Origin: Microglena sp. YARC
Lineage: Eukaryota; Chlorophyta; Chlorophyceae; Chlamydomonadales; Chlamydomonadaceae
Length of the DNA: 64,000 bases
Assembly (NCBI GenBank): GCA_022414725.1
Contig: CM039463.1
Location: forward strand, 76,536,773-76,600,772
Reading direction: 5' to 3'
Made by a program: the position numbers and the translations under genes. Below, in pieces: positions 37,362-47,250 of the stretch. Position 1 is the first letter of the stretch; each line of letters starts with the position of its first letter. The notes under the pieces are model-generated. The model was given only the letters and a program-made list of their open reading frames with translations, had not been told where the DNA came from and searched no databases.

Positions 37362-40300
37362 GCACACAAGCACAAACACACAAATATAACAATAAATAAG
37401 CAGTATAAATACAGTATAAAACTATACTAAAGATAATAATAAAACCAAATAAGAACAATAAAGAAAACGATAATACAAACAATAACCAAAATCTCTTCTC
37501 TTGCAGGTGAAGGAAGTAACGGAGGCCATCTCCAGCAACAACAACGGCGGCGTTATCACGATCGCAGGCGCAGGCTACGCAGGCGTAGAGCTTGCCACCT
37601 CAATCGCTAAGCTCGTGCAGGGTAGAGCCAGGGTGCAGCTGCTCGCACCCTCTGCTGCTGGGATCCTGCAGGGCAGCCCAGAGGGTCAAAGGGAGTCTGC
37701 TCGAACCGCCTTGGCCCAGCTTGGGGTGGAAACCATCCTAGGCACTAGGGTTGTTGGCTTGAAGAGTGCTAGCAGTGAGGGGGATGGAGGCATGAAGCTG
37801 CCTACCAGTTGCATAGTGGACCTGCAAGCGCCGGATGGTAAGTGGCCCTTCCTGTGAGAGTTGCTGTGCTGTGTGTGGTGTGTGTGGGCGCAGTTATGTT
37901 TTGGTCATTAGATGTAAACTTTCCTAGGCACTAGGGTTGTTGGCTCGAAGGTTGCTAGCAGTGAGGGGGGTGGGGGCATGAAGCTGCCTACCAGTTGCAT
38001 AGTGGACCTGCAAGCGCCAGATGGTAAGTGGCCCTGCCTGTGAGTGTTGCTGTGCTGTGTGTGGTGTGTGTGGGCGCAGTTATGTTTTGGTCATTAGATG
38101 TGAACCTTCCCAGGCACTAGGCTTGTTGGCTTGAAGGGTGCTAGCAGTGAGGGGGGGGAAAGGGGGGCATGAAGCTGCCTAGCAGCTGCATGGCTGACCT
38201 GCAAGCGCTGGGTGGCAAGTGGCCCTGTCTGTCTCAGACGTAGAGCTAGCCACCTCTGTTGCCAAGCTCGTGCAAGGTTTGATGTGTTTGGTGGTCCACC
38301 ACCACCACCACTACCACCCTCCTCCTTCTCCTCCTCCTCCTCCTCCTCCTCCTCCTCTCCTCCTCCTCCTCCTCCTCCTCCCCTCCTCATCATCGTCATC
38401 ATCATCATCATCATTAGCAGCAGCAGCAGCATATAAGATACGAACCTGCTCTACCAATACAACCACCCACCCTCCTCCTCCTCCTCCTCTCTCTTCTCCT
38501 CCTCCTCCTCCTCCTCCTCCTCCTCCTCCTCCTCCTCCCCTCCTCATCATCATCATCGTCATCATCATCATCATTAGCAGCAGCAGCAGCAGCAGCAGCA
38601 TATAAGATACGAACCTGCTCTACCAATACAACCACCCACCCTCCAACACCCTTGTCCTCATCCACCTCAAAATATAACCAATGAACCTGAGCCACAAACA
38701 ACAGCACCCTCATCCTCGCCCAAATCGCCCTCACTGTGTCCTGTGCCAGGAACAAGGAGCTCTCAAGCATATCTGACCTTATCCTCATCCTCATTCTCAC
38801 CCCCATCCCCACCCTCATCCTCACCCAAATTGCCCTGTCTCATGTGTCAGGAACCAGAAGCTCTCCAGCATCTGCCTCATCCTCACCCTCATCATCACCC
38901 TCACCCTCATCCTCATCCTCAAATCGCCCTCACAGTCTCATGTGTCAGAAACAAGTAGCTCTCCAGAATCTGCCTCATCCTCACCCTCATCATCACCCTC
39001 ACCCTCATCCTCACCCAAATTGCCCTGTCTCATGTGTCAGGAACTAGTAGCTCTCCAGCATCTGCCTCACCCTCACCCTCATCATCACCCTCACCCTCAC
39101 CCAAATCGCCCTCACAGTCTCATGTGTCAGGAACCAGTAGCTCTCCAGCATCTGCCTCATCCTCACCCTCATCCTCACCCTCATCATCACCCTAACCCTC
39201 ATCCTCACCCTCACCCAAATCGCCCTCACTGTCTCATGTGCCAGGAACAAGTAGCTCTCCAGCATCTGACCTTATCCTCATACTTATTCTCATCCTCACC
39301 GTCACCATCACACAAATCGCCCTCACCGTGTCCTGTGCCAGGAACCAGTAGCTCTCAACCATCTGACCTTGTTCCCTGGACTGCTAGCTTCAGCCCTCAT
39401 CCGCATCCTCATCCGCATCCTCATCCGCATCCTCATCCTCATCCGCATCCCCATCCCCATCTTCCTCATTGTGCCATGTACAAGGAGCTCTCAAGCATCT
39501 TGCCACCACCACCCTCATTCTCACCCCCATCCCCACCCTCACCCTCACCCCAATCACCCTCACTGTGTCCTGTGCGAGGATCCAGTAGCTCTCAAGCTTC
39601 TGATCTTATCCTCACCCCCACCCCCACCCTGACCCTCATTCTCACCCTCATCCTCCTCACTGACCTTATCCCCACCCTCACCCCAATTGCCCTCACTGTC
39701 TCATTATGTTAGGAACCCATAGCTCTCAATCAACTGACCTTGTTCTGTGGACCGTTGGCTCTAGCCTTCACCCTCACCCTCACCCTCACCTCAATCACCC
39801 TCACTGTGTCCTGTGCCAGGCACCAGTAGCTCTCAAGAATCTGACCTTGTTCTGTGGACCGCTGGCTCTAGCCCTGTGATGAAGGCTGCTGAAAAGCGAA
39901 AGGGATTCCCACTCCCTATCAGTGACAGTGGATCAATCTTGACGGTGGGTGTGAAGAGTGTGATGAGTGTGACAGTGGATCAATCTTGATGGTGGGTGTG
40001 ATGAGTGTGACAGTGGATCAATCTTGACGGTGGGTGTGATGAGTGTGACAGTGGATCAATCTTGACGGTGGGTGTGATGAGTGTGATGAGTGTGACAGTG
40101 GATCAATCTTGACGGTGGGTGTGATGAGTGTGATGAGTGTGACAGTGGATCCATATTGACGGTGGGTGTGATGAGTGTGACAGTGGATCAATCTTGACGG
40201 TGGGTGTGATGAGTGGTGTGACAGTCGATCCATAATGGCGGTGGTTCTGATGATTGGTGTTTGGTTTGGATGATGGTATTTAGTTGCATGGTGTAAATAC

Positions 40301-40980
40301 ATGGTGAATGAGGCTGTTTTGATAACATGCTTTGGTTCTGTTTATGTGAATACAGTTACGTGTAAATGATTACAGTCACGTGGTTTGGTTGCATAAAGTA
40401 AATATTGGGTGTGATGAGGCTGCTTTGGTTACATGCTTTGGTTACATGCTTTGGTTACATGCTTTGGTTACATGCTTTGGTAACATGCTTTGATAACATG
40501 CTTTGGTAACATGCTTTGGTTACGTTTATATGATTAAAGTCACATGGTGTGAGTACATGGTGTGATGAGCCTGCTTTGGTAACATGCTTTGGTTACGTTT
40601 ATATGAATACAGTTATGTGGTTTGATTCCAGGGGATGACAGTCCCCCCCCCCCCCCCCCCCCCCCCCCTATTGGTGGTTGGCCCTAGTGCAAACAAAATT
40701 GTATTACGGCGTACTATTTATTCATGTGTTTATTTATTGCGTGTTTTGGTTGCTTGGTGTGAATACATGGAGTGATGAGGCTGCTCCGATAACATGCTTT
40801 GCTTACGACCATGTGAATACAGTTACGTTGTTTAATTCCAGGGGAATGACAGCCCCCTCCCCCCCCCCTATTGGTGGTTGGCCCAGTGCAAGCAAACGGC
40901 TGGCCCCCTCATTCCCTCAACCTCACAACTCATAATAAGGTGTACTGTTGATTTATTCATGTATTTATTTATTTATGAAT

Positions 40981-41035
<55 letters not shown>

Positions 41036-42329
41036 TCAAATAGTTTGCCTGGATGGTGTAAATACATGATGTGATGAGGCTACTTTGGTAGCATGCTTTG
41101 GTTACGTGTATATGATTACAGTCATGGGGTTTGGTTCCAGGGGGATATCAGCCCCCCCATCCCAACCACACACCCCTGTTGGTGGTTGGCCCCAGTGCAA
41201 GCAAACGGATGCTTTGGTTACGTGCATATGATTACAGTTACATGGTTTGAATGCATAGTTTGATTACAGTCACATGGTTTGAATACATTGTGTGATGTTA
41301 ATTTGATTACATGCTTTGGTCACATTCACATGATTACAGTTGCATGGTTTGAATGTATGGATTTATTACGATCTCATGGTTTGATTACAGTCACATGGTT
41401 TGATTACAATCACATGGTTTGCTTACAGTCACATGGGTTTTATTACAATCACATGGTTTGCTTACAGTCACATGGGTTGATTACAGTCACATGGGTTTTA
41501 TTACAATCACATGGTTTGCTTACAGTCACATGGGTTGATTACAGTCACATGGGTTGATTACAGTCACATGGGTTGATTACAGTCACATGGGTTTTATTAC
41601 AATCACATGGTTTGCTTACAGTCACATGGGTTGATTACAGTCACATGGGTTGCTTACAGTCACATGGGTTGATTACAGTCACATGGGTTGAGCAAACACA
41701 ACACAACAACAACAGAAACCAACCCAACCATATCAGGACGCCACTCTGCGAGTTGCAAGCCATAGTCGGATCTTCGCTCTAGGTGATGTTTCAGTGTCTG
41801 GTCAAGGTTACGCTAATGATGCCTCGGCTCCCACCCCTGGCCAGCCTCTGCCTGCCACTGCTCAGGTGGGTTCATTTTCTTATTATTATTATTTTTGTAT
41901 TTATTATTCATATTTATTTGTTATTTATCTTTGTTTATTATTTAAATTTATTTGTTATTTATCTTCATTTACTATTTATGTTTATTTATAATGTATCTTT
42001 GTTTATCATTTAAATTTACTTGTTATTTATCTTCATTTACTATTTATGTTCATATATAATGTATCTTTGTTTATTATTTAAATTTATTTGTTATTTATCT
42101 TCATTTACTATTTATGTTTATTTATAATGTATCTTTGTTTATTTATTATGCCTGCACTGCTCAGGTGGGTTTATATTTTATTTAGTTCTTTCCCCTCTGG
42201 CGCGGTGTCAGCATTGTGGGTGGGGGGTGGGGGGGGTGGGGTGGGGGTGGGGGGGAGGCGGGATGTGTGGCAGTCAGGCAAAGTAGGTATACAGGGTTTG
42301 AGGGTGTGGTGGTGTGTGTGTGTGTGTGT

Positions 42330-42417
<88 letters not shown>

Positions 42418-42991
42418 ATGTGTGATAGGCAGGCAGGTATACTCGGCTCCCACCCCTGGTCAGCCTCTGCCTGCCACTGCTCAGGTGGGTTCTTTCTATT
42501 TTATTATTATTATTTATTTCTGTATTATTTATCTTGATTTATTTATTATGCCTTCCACTGCTTAGGTTGATTCATATTTTATTTAGGTCTATCCCCTCCA
42601 GCACGCCACGGTGTCGGCAGCGTGCGGTTGGGGTGTGTGTGGCAGGCAGGCAGGTATACAGGGTTTGGGGGAGTGGGGGAGTATGTGTGGCAGGCAGGCA
42701 GGTGTACTCAGCTCCCACCGCTGGCCAACCTGTGCCTGTCACTGCTCACGCGGGCTCCTACTGTATACCCCAAATAACTACAAAAACATAACGTAAGTGA
42801 AGTGGGTACCGTTTTTAGGCACACAAAATGGTTAAAAAAGATGTTTCAAAAAAACGGCCCCCACCCCTGGCCAGCCTCTGCCTGCCACTGCTCAGGTGGG
42901 TTATTTTTATTTTATTTTTATTATTTACTTATTTATTCAGTATTTATCTTTATTTATTTATTTATTTATTTATTTATTATGCCTGCCACTG

Positions 42992-43061
<70 letters not shown>

Positions 43062-44228
43062 TCTCACACTCTCACACACACACACACACATCTCACAAAC
43101 CAACTCGTGTACAACGGAGTACATAGCGAGACAGTAGAGCACTGCTTTCTTCTTTCCTTTCGGTCACATTGCGTCTGTTAACGCTCTGGTGCTGATCGTC
43201 AATACATTGTCTCGCATCAATACCTCTCCCCTTTTCATTTTGATGCCCTACACCCTAATCCACCCCACCCCACACATACAAACACAAACACAAACACAAG
43301 CACAAGCACCCCACACACACACACAAACACACACACTTTGCGTACAAATACCCCACCCCACTCCACCCCACGGGTAGCACTCAATTCAAGTAACAAGCAG
43401 ACTTCGTGGCATGGAACCTTAATGTGTCTTGTAGACTTAATGTGTATTGTAGACTTAATGTGTATTGTAGACTTAACCAATTAAATAGCCCCTTTCAGTG
43501 ATGCACATTGGTCTAGTGGTAGACAAAAATCGCTTGAGGATGAAGAGTCGGGGGTTCGGTCCCCCCTTCGGTCGCTCTTGGCGTTGCAGGCCGTCGTCAA
43601 CCGCGATGGTAGCTTGTCCAGCTGAGGTAGGAGACCTCTCCACACCCGCGTACGATGGGCTCCCTTAACACCACGCCCCACCAGGCGTTATCATTACCAT
43701 TTAATCGATTAAATACTTGTTCTCATATCACTAGCTCCCCCCTTCTCATATGAATACCACACCCCAACAGCAACCCAACGCAACCAAACTAAACCAAACA
43801 CACCCCAACCCAACCAAACCAAACTCAATGCACCCCAACCCAACCCAACCCAACCAAACCAAACCCAATGCACCCCAATCCAACCAAACCAAACCCAATG
43901 CACCCCAACCCAACCAAACCAAACCCAATGCACCCCAACCAAACCAAACCTAATCCATCCAAACCAAACCAAACGCATTCCAAACCAACCAAACTAAACC
44001 CAATGCACCCCACCCCACCCAAACCAAACCCTCTTTCCCTGTGCAGGTTGCATTCCTATCATATCAATACCCCCACCCCACCCCACAGGTTGCATTCCAA
44101 CTGGCAGACTACGTGGCATGGAACCTGTGTATTCTGCACCTTATAAATTCAATTATTATCATATCGATACCTCTCCCCATCTTATATCCGTACTTCACCC
44201 CTTCTCATATCGATACCCCCCCCACACC

Positions 44229-44259
<31 letters not shown>

Positions 44260-44325
44260 AAGCAACTCCTCCCCCACACCCACCCACACAAACACACGCC
44301 CTTCTCATATCGATACCCCCCCCCC

Positions 44326-44365
<40 letters not shown>

Positions 44366-44794
44366 AACACACAAGCAACTCCTCCCCCACACCCACCCAC
44401 ACAAACACACGCCCTTCTCATATCGATACCCCCACCCCACCCTACCCCACCCCACCCCACAGGTAGCATTCCCAACAGGCAGACTTCGAGGTATGGAACC
44501 TTGATGTGAATTGTACACAGTATGGGATGTCTCACCCCATCCTATATCCGTACTTCACCTCTTCTCATATAGATACCCCACCCCCACCCCACCCACCCCA
44601 CAGGTAGCATTCCAGCAGGCAGACTACGTGGCATGGAACCTGTGGGCGGCCATGAACGGTCGTCCCCTGCTCCCCTTCCGCTATCAGCACCTTGGCAATA
44701 TGATGTCCCTGGGCCAGTTGAATGCAGCCGTGGCCGTCCCTGTGCCCCTCCCTCTGCCCCTCAAGATGTCCCTTAAAAGGTGAGTTGCTTCCTA

Positions 44795-44836
<42 letters not shown>

Positions 44837-44891
44837 CTTGCTTGCTTCCTAGCTTACTTGCTTGCTTCCTAGCTTGCTTGCTTGCTTCCTA

Positions 44892-44933
<42 letters not shown>

Positions 44934-45166
44934 ATTCATTCGTTCATTCATTGCATGCTTGCTAGCATTGAGTACATGTGTGCACGGTGTATTAAGTATG
45001 CGGACGAAGGCGAGCAGCTCCCCTTCCGCTGCCAGTACCTTGGCAATATTATGTCTCTGAGCCAGTTGTGTGCAGCCGTGGCCGTCCCTGTGCCCCTCCC
45101 TCTGCCCCTCAAGATGTCCCTTAAAAGATGAGTTGCTGGATTGCTTGCATTCATTGCATGCTTGCA

Positions 45167-45218
<52 letters not shown>

Positions 45219-46989
45219 ATTGAGTACATGATTGCGTATAATTAAATGATCAATGTAGCACGAACTGCGTTGTCCGTCTGACCACAAGAAACAAGTAAAC
45301 CTGGCCCTTACTGTCTCGAAAACCGCGACATCAGTTTGCTGCACTCAATTCCGTTGCCACCTGTCGCTCCGATAGCCAACCCTCCCCAACGCGGCTGGCG
45401 TTAAGTTTGAGGAGTCTGACGCCAACAACAGAAACAGACAGAAACAATCACAATATTACAGCCGGCAATGAGGTCTTAAGATATCTGGTGTACATAAGTG
45501 AACTGACCTATAACTCAACGCCCCCATGCAGTTCTCCTCTGGGCCCAATCCTGGACACTGCTGCCATTAAATTTGAGGAAACAGACAGAAACAGACAGAA
45601 ACAGTCACAATATCACAGCTGACAGGTAGATATTAATATATATGGCCGTATATGGTGTACGTAAGTGAAACAACCTTACTCAACACTCCCATGCAGTTCC
45701 CCCCATGGACTCCTCCTGGACGCTGCTTCCATCACGTTTGAGAAGTCAGACCCCGACAACAGAAATAGACAGAAACAGACAGAAACAAACACAATAGTAC
45801 AGCTGTCATTTATATTTAAATTATTAATATATATAGCGTATATATGTGAACTGCCCTATAACTCAACGCCTCCATGCAGTTCCCCTCTTGGACCCCTCCT
45901 GGATGCTGCTGACATACGTTTAAGGAATCTGACGCCAACAACAGAAACAAACACAATAGTACTGCTGTCAATTAGATATTAATATATATGGTGTATATAT
46001 GTTAACTGACCTAGAACTCAGCACTCCCATGCAGTTCCCCTCTTGGCCCCCTCCTCAACGCTGCTGGCATTGAGTTTGAGGAATCTGACGCCAACAACAG
46101 AAACAGACAGAAACAAACACAATAGTACAGCTGACAATTAGATATAAAGATACCTGGTGTATATAAGTGAACTGACCTATAACTCAACGCCCACATGCTG
46201 TTCGCCTCTTCGCCCCATCTTCGAATTTGCTGGCATTGAGTTTGAGGAGTCCGACCCCGCCAACAGAAACAGACAGAAGCAAACACAATAGTACAGCTGT
46301 AAATTAGATATTAATATATATATGGTGTATATAAGTGGACTGACCTAGAACTCAACACTCCCATGCAGTTCCCCTCTTGGACCCCTCCTAAACATTAAGT
46401 TTGAGGAATCTGACGCCAGCAACAAAACAGACAGAAACAATCACAATATTACAGCCCACAATTAGATATGAAGATGTCTAATGTATAAAAGTGAAGTGAC
46501 TAACTGAACAATCCCATGCAGTTCCCCTCTTGGACCCCTCCTGGATGCTGCTGACATTAAGTTTAAGGAGTTGGACCCCGACAACAGAAAAACAGACAGA
46601 AACAGACAGAAACAAAAAAAAATAGTACAACTGTCAATTAGATATAAAGATATCTGGTGTACATAAGTGAACTGACCTATAACTCAACACTCCCATGCAG
46701 TTCCCCTCTTGGATCCCTCCTCAGCGCTGCTGGCATTAAATTTGAGGAGTCCGACCCCGACAATGGGATCACCCTAGAAGGTCCTGTCGCAGTTGCGGTA
46801 CGCCGTGCTGCCTATCTGTACCGCCAGCCAACCAATGAGCAGCGCTTTAATGTTGCCGCTAGCTGGCTCACCCAGGCTGCCAGCATGGCGGCTGACATGG
46901 CAGGGATTAAGATGCCAGCACCCGAGCCTATGACAGCTCCTCCCCACCCAAACCCACCAGAGCAGTCTCCCCCAACACCCAGCCAATAG
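31238..46989 (+). CDS. NDC1: NDC1-type type II NAD(P)H:quinone oxidoreductase, 5' exon not found
   Basis: Single-polypeptide FAD enzyme that oxidises NAD(P)H and reduces prenylquinones; plant and algal NDC1 acts in plastids on plastoquinone, phylloquinone and prenylquinone precursors. Exons: 31238-31611, 32538-32609, 37507-37837, 39820-39944, 41737-41865, 44604-44779, 46701-46989; all splice GT-AG and the phases agree, giving 497 residues to the stop. Visible motifs: FAD dinucleotide fold GGGFGGLY (residues 11-18), second nucleotide fold GAGYAGVE (169-176), the second FAD contact RIFALGD (311-317), the family block [20 protein letters not shown], and C-terminal ITLEGPV...[12 protein letters not shown]. 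The exon carrying the start and transit peptide should lie upstream of 30.9 kb and was not recognised. The proline-rich tail ([15 protein letters not shown]) is unusual. Plastid location is inferred from the family. Confidence 0.92.
31612..32537 (+). repeat. NDC1 intron A-B: donor-side exon copy and 55-75-bp minisatellite
   Basis: 31681-31714 repeats the last 33 bp of exon A (GAGTATGATTGGCTGGTGGT GGCTCTAGGATC). 31765-32530 is a minisatellite of GTGTGTGTGGCTTGTGCCCC, CGCTACCTACCCTACCCCC, CACCCCTCTCCGTTGTG units; the real acceptor of exon B (CTCTCCGTTGTGTTGCAG) is the end of the last unit. Confidence 0.8.
32538..32609 (+). CDS. NDC1: NDC1 exon B (24-codon mini-exon)
   Basis: Reads [20 protein letters not shown] then DAMR, with acceptor TTGCAG and donor GTAAGT, phase 0 at both ends. 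It corresponds to the family stretch after the GSE/GAE loop (…PFYTLEDAIR in Arabidopsis-like proteins). It seeds a 1.45-kb array of decayed copies downstream. Confidence 0.85.
32687..34135 (+). pseudogene. Array of about twelve decayed copies of NDC1 exon B
   Basis: Units of about 110-155 bp near 32687, 32796, 32953, 33093, 33213, 33344, 33479, 33605, 33725, 33829, 33990 and 34099 each repeat AA.GACTTTGCCCTTCCCTTC, AACTCATA, GATGCCAT…(G)TAAGTGATCAAG, i.e. exon B's 3' half plus donor and following intron. Stops and indels break all of them. Confidence 0.85.
34137..34316 (+). repeat. (TA)n and (CT)n microsatellites
   Basis: Two TA tracts flank a CT tract; the second TA tract is the insertion context of the first 0.95-kb TIR element. 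Confidence 0.85.
34317..35266 (+). mobile_element. 0.95-kb TIR element in (TA)n, copy 1 of 3
   Basis: Termini CGAGGGGGGGGGCAGGAA and TTCCTTGCCCCCCCTCG are inverted repeats; outside them is (TA)n. The interior has poly-C, GT/G-rich tracts and no credible coding region, so it looks non-autonomous. Lies in the NDC1 intron between exons B and C. Confidence 0.75.
35294..36224 (+). mobile_element. 0.95-kb TIR element, copy 2 of 3
   Basis: 931 bp, nearly identical to copy 1; differs mainly in homopolymer lengths and a missing GCGTCCAGCCTG unit near its centre-right. Separated from copy 1 by 27 bp of TA-rich sequence. Confidence 0.75.
36273..37217 (+). mobile_element. 0.95-kb TIR element, copy 3 of 3
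   Basis: 945 bp, same orientation as copies 1 and 2, preceded by about 48 bp of (TA)n and followed by a short (TA)n then unique intron sequence. Confidence 0.75.
37218..37506 (+). other. End of NDC1 intron B-C with (CA)n
   Basis: A (CA)n tract at about 37325-37360 precedes A-rich sequence and the polypyrimidine-AG acceptor of exon C. Confidence 0.6.
37507..37837 (+). CDS. NDC1: NDC1 exon C (NAD(P)H-binding fold)
   Basis: 110 codons plus one base. Contains [20 protein letters not shown], the second Rossmann turn that binds NAD(P)H, and ends LQAPD with a split glycine codon. Acceptor CTTGCAG, donor GTAAGT. Two partial copies follow in the intron. Confidence 0.9.
37917..38290 (+). pseudogene. 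Two partial copies of NDC1 exon C edge
   Basis: 37921-38045 and 38107-38230 repeat the last about 105 bp of exon C plus donor and intron start, period about 187 bp. The first keeps a consensus GTAAGT; in the second GT is GC (GGCAAGT). 38237-38285 repeats an interior piece of exon C (GTAGAGCT.GCCACCTC…GCTCGTGCA). Confidence 0.85.
38291..38645 (+). repeat. (CTC)n-(CAT)n-(CAG)n composite, two units
   Basis: Two tandem units of about 170 bp, each CTC-rich, then CATCAT, then AGCAGCAGC and GCATATAAGATACGAACCTG CTCTACCAATAC. Confidence 0.8.
38736..39818 (+). pseudogene. About ten decayed copies of the NDC1 exon D acceptor edge
   Basis: Units of roughly 80-115 bp with TGTGTC.TGTGCCAGGAACCA, GTAGCTCTC.AGCATCTGACC, i.e. 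polypyrimidine end, AG and the first about 30 bp of exon D, separated by (CATCCTCACCCT)n. Copies near 39360 and 39725 extend further into the exon (CTTGTTC…TGGACYGYTRGCT). Confidence 0.85.
39820..39944 (+). CDS. NDC1: NDC1 exon D (DLVLWTAG block)
   Basis: Completes the split glycine, then [20 protein letters not shown] and on to SGSILT. DLVLWT-G matches the family strand before the C-terminal FAD motif. Acceptor TGCCAG, donor GTGGGT, phase 0 out. Too short to show as a long open frame; found by continuity of homology and phase. Confidence 0.85.
39945..40232 (+). pseudogene. Seven or so copies of the NDC1 exon D donor edge
   Basis: About 36-48-bp units of GACAGTGGATCAATCTTGAC GGTGGGTGTGATGAGTGT, repeating the last 20 bp of exon D plus its GTGGGT donor. 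Each copy keeps a potential donor. Confidence 0.88.
40233..41736 (+). repeat. NDC1 intron D-E: minisatellites and repeat G copies
   Basis: TGCTTTGGTTACA units (40300-40620), a 29-nt poly-C (about 40641-40669), repeat G copies at 40670-40745, 40868-41040 (with (TTTA)n tail) and 41178-41210, then a 19-bp minisatellite CATGGGTTGATTACAGTCA from about 41213 to 41695. Confidence 0.75.
41737..41865 (+). CDS. NDC1: NDC1 exon E (RIFALGD FAD contact)
   Basis: 43 codons: [20 protein letters not shown], then a less conserved linker ([17 protein letters not shown]). The ALGD aspartate is the conserved ribityl contact of FAD in this superfamily. Acceptor ATCAG, donor GTGGGT, phase 0 on both sides. Confidence 0.87.
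41866..42905 (+). pseudogene. NDC1 intron E-F: three copies of exon E donor edge, poly-G tract
   Basis: 42444-42492, 42706-42752 and 42858-42900 repeat GGCTCCCACCCCTGGCCAGC CTCTGCCTGCCACTGCTCAG followed by GTGGGTT, the end of exon E with its donor. AT-rich TATTTATT repeats fill 41880-42150. An 85-nt uninterrupted G tract lies at 42332-42416. Confidence 0.82.
42906..43499 (+). repeat. (TTTA)n, (CT)n, (CA)n and a faint exon F copy
   Basis: (CT)n at 42993-43054 and CA tracts to 43091. 43375-43425 vaguely repeats the exon F acceptor edge (GGGTAGCACT…GCAGACTTCGTGGCATGGAACC). Confidence 0.6.
43500..43705 (+). mobile_element. tRNA-headed SINE, copy 1
   Basis: tRNA-like head with an A-box-like TGGTCTAGTGGTAGA and B box GGTTCGGTCCC (43553-43563), then a body with GTCGTCAACCGCGATGGTAG, CTCCCTTAA.ACCAC, CCCCACCAGGCGTT.TCATT. 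The same body occurs at 55285-55470 and 61566-61757. Confidence 0.75.
43755..44035 (+). repeat. About 27-bp minisatellite AACCAAACCAAACCCAATGCACCCC
   Basis: Degenerate units with AACC, AAACC and CAATGCACCCC modules. Confidence 0.8.
44046..44505 (+). pseudogene. Decayed copies of the NDC1 exon F acceptor edge
   Basis: 44089-44135 and 44458-44505 repeat CCACAGGTNGCATTCC and GGCAGACTACGTGGCATGGA ACC, the acceptor and first about 45 bp of exon F; a shorter one starts near 44046. Between them are two about 120-bp units of TTCTCATATCGATACCCCC, (CA)n and AGCAACTCCTCCCCCACACC. Confidence 0.82.
44604..44779 (+). CDS. NDC1: NDC1 exon F ([15 protein letters not shown] block)
   Basis: 58 codons plus two bases: [40 protein letters not shown], then a Pro/Leu-rich insert ([10 protein letters not shown]). 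The AFQ-A-W-N and LGNMMSLG motifs are typical of NDH-2 enzymes near the quinone site. Acceptor CCACAG, donor GTGAGT. Confidence 0.9.
44780..45240 (+). pseudogene. Second copy of NDC1 exon F, donor destroyed, between (GCTT)n tracts
   Basis: 45005-45131 repeats the last about 125 bp of exon F (CTCCCCTTCCGCTGCCAGTA, CTTGGCAATATTATGTCTCT…CTTAAAAG), but the donor is ATGAGT instead of GTGAGT and its 5' part is replaced by unrelated sequence. (TTGC)n tracts follow both the real exon and the copy. Confidence 0.87.
45375..46600 (+). pseudogene. Seven to eight decayed copies of the NDC1 exon G acceptor edge
   Basis: Units of about 150-175 bp near 45380, 45530, 45695, 45870, 46030, 46195, 46365 and 46515: CCCATGCAGTTCCCCTCTTG, GACCCCTCCT, GCTGCTGGCATTAAGTTTGA GGAGTC, then AACAGAAACAGACAGAAAC and AATTAGATAT. 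Each holds the acceptor plus about 65 bp of exon; the last unit is the real exon. Confidence 0.87.
46701..46989 (+). CDS. NDC1: NDC1 exon G (C-terminal membrane-anchor region, stop)
   Basis: Completes a split serine, then [60 protein letters not shown] and a proline-rich tail to TAG at 46987-46989. The LTLEGP...YLYRxPT block is shared with NDC1 proteins. Acceptor CATGCAG. Copies of both its 5' edge and its C-terminal end lie outside it. Confidence 0.88.
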
Positions 46990-47009
46990 CTGGATAGTGG
47001 GGGATCGAT

Positions 47010-47250
47010 GGATGCCAGCATGGCGGCTGACATGGCGGGGATCAAGGTACCCAAAGCCGAATCTATGACAGCACCTCCCCACCAGTCACCTCTACCAGCC
47101 TCACCACCCTCACCCTCACCACCATCTCTCTCGCCTTGTTCAACTGCACCACCACCCAGCCAATAGATAAATACATAAAGACTGATGAATGCCAGCGTGG
47201 TGGCTAACATGGGAGGGATCAAGATACACAAAGCCCTAACCTGTGGCCTC
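47010..47250 (+). pseudogene. Two copies of the NDC1 C-terminal coding end beyond the stop
   Basis: 47010-47168 repeats GATGCCAGCATGGCGGCTGA CATGGC.GGGAT through to CCCAGCCAATAG, the real exon end including its stop; 47187-47245 is a more decayed second copy. Confidence 0.82.
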
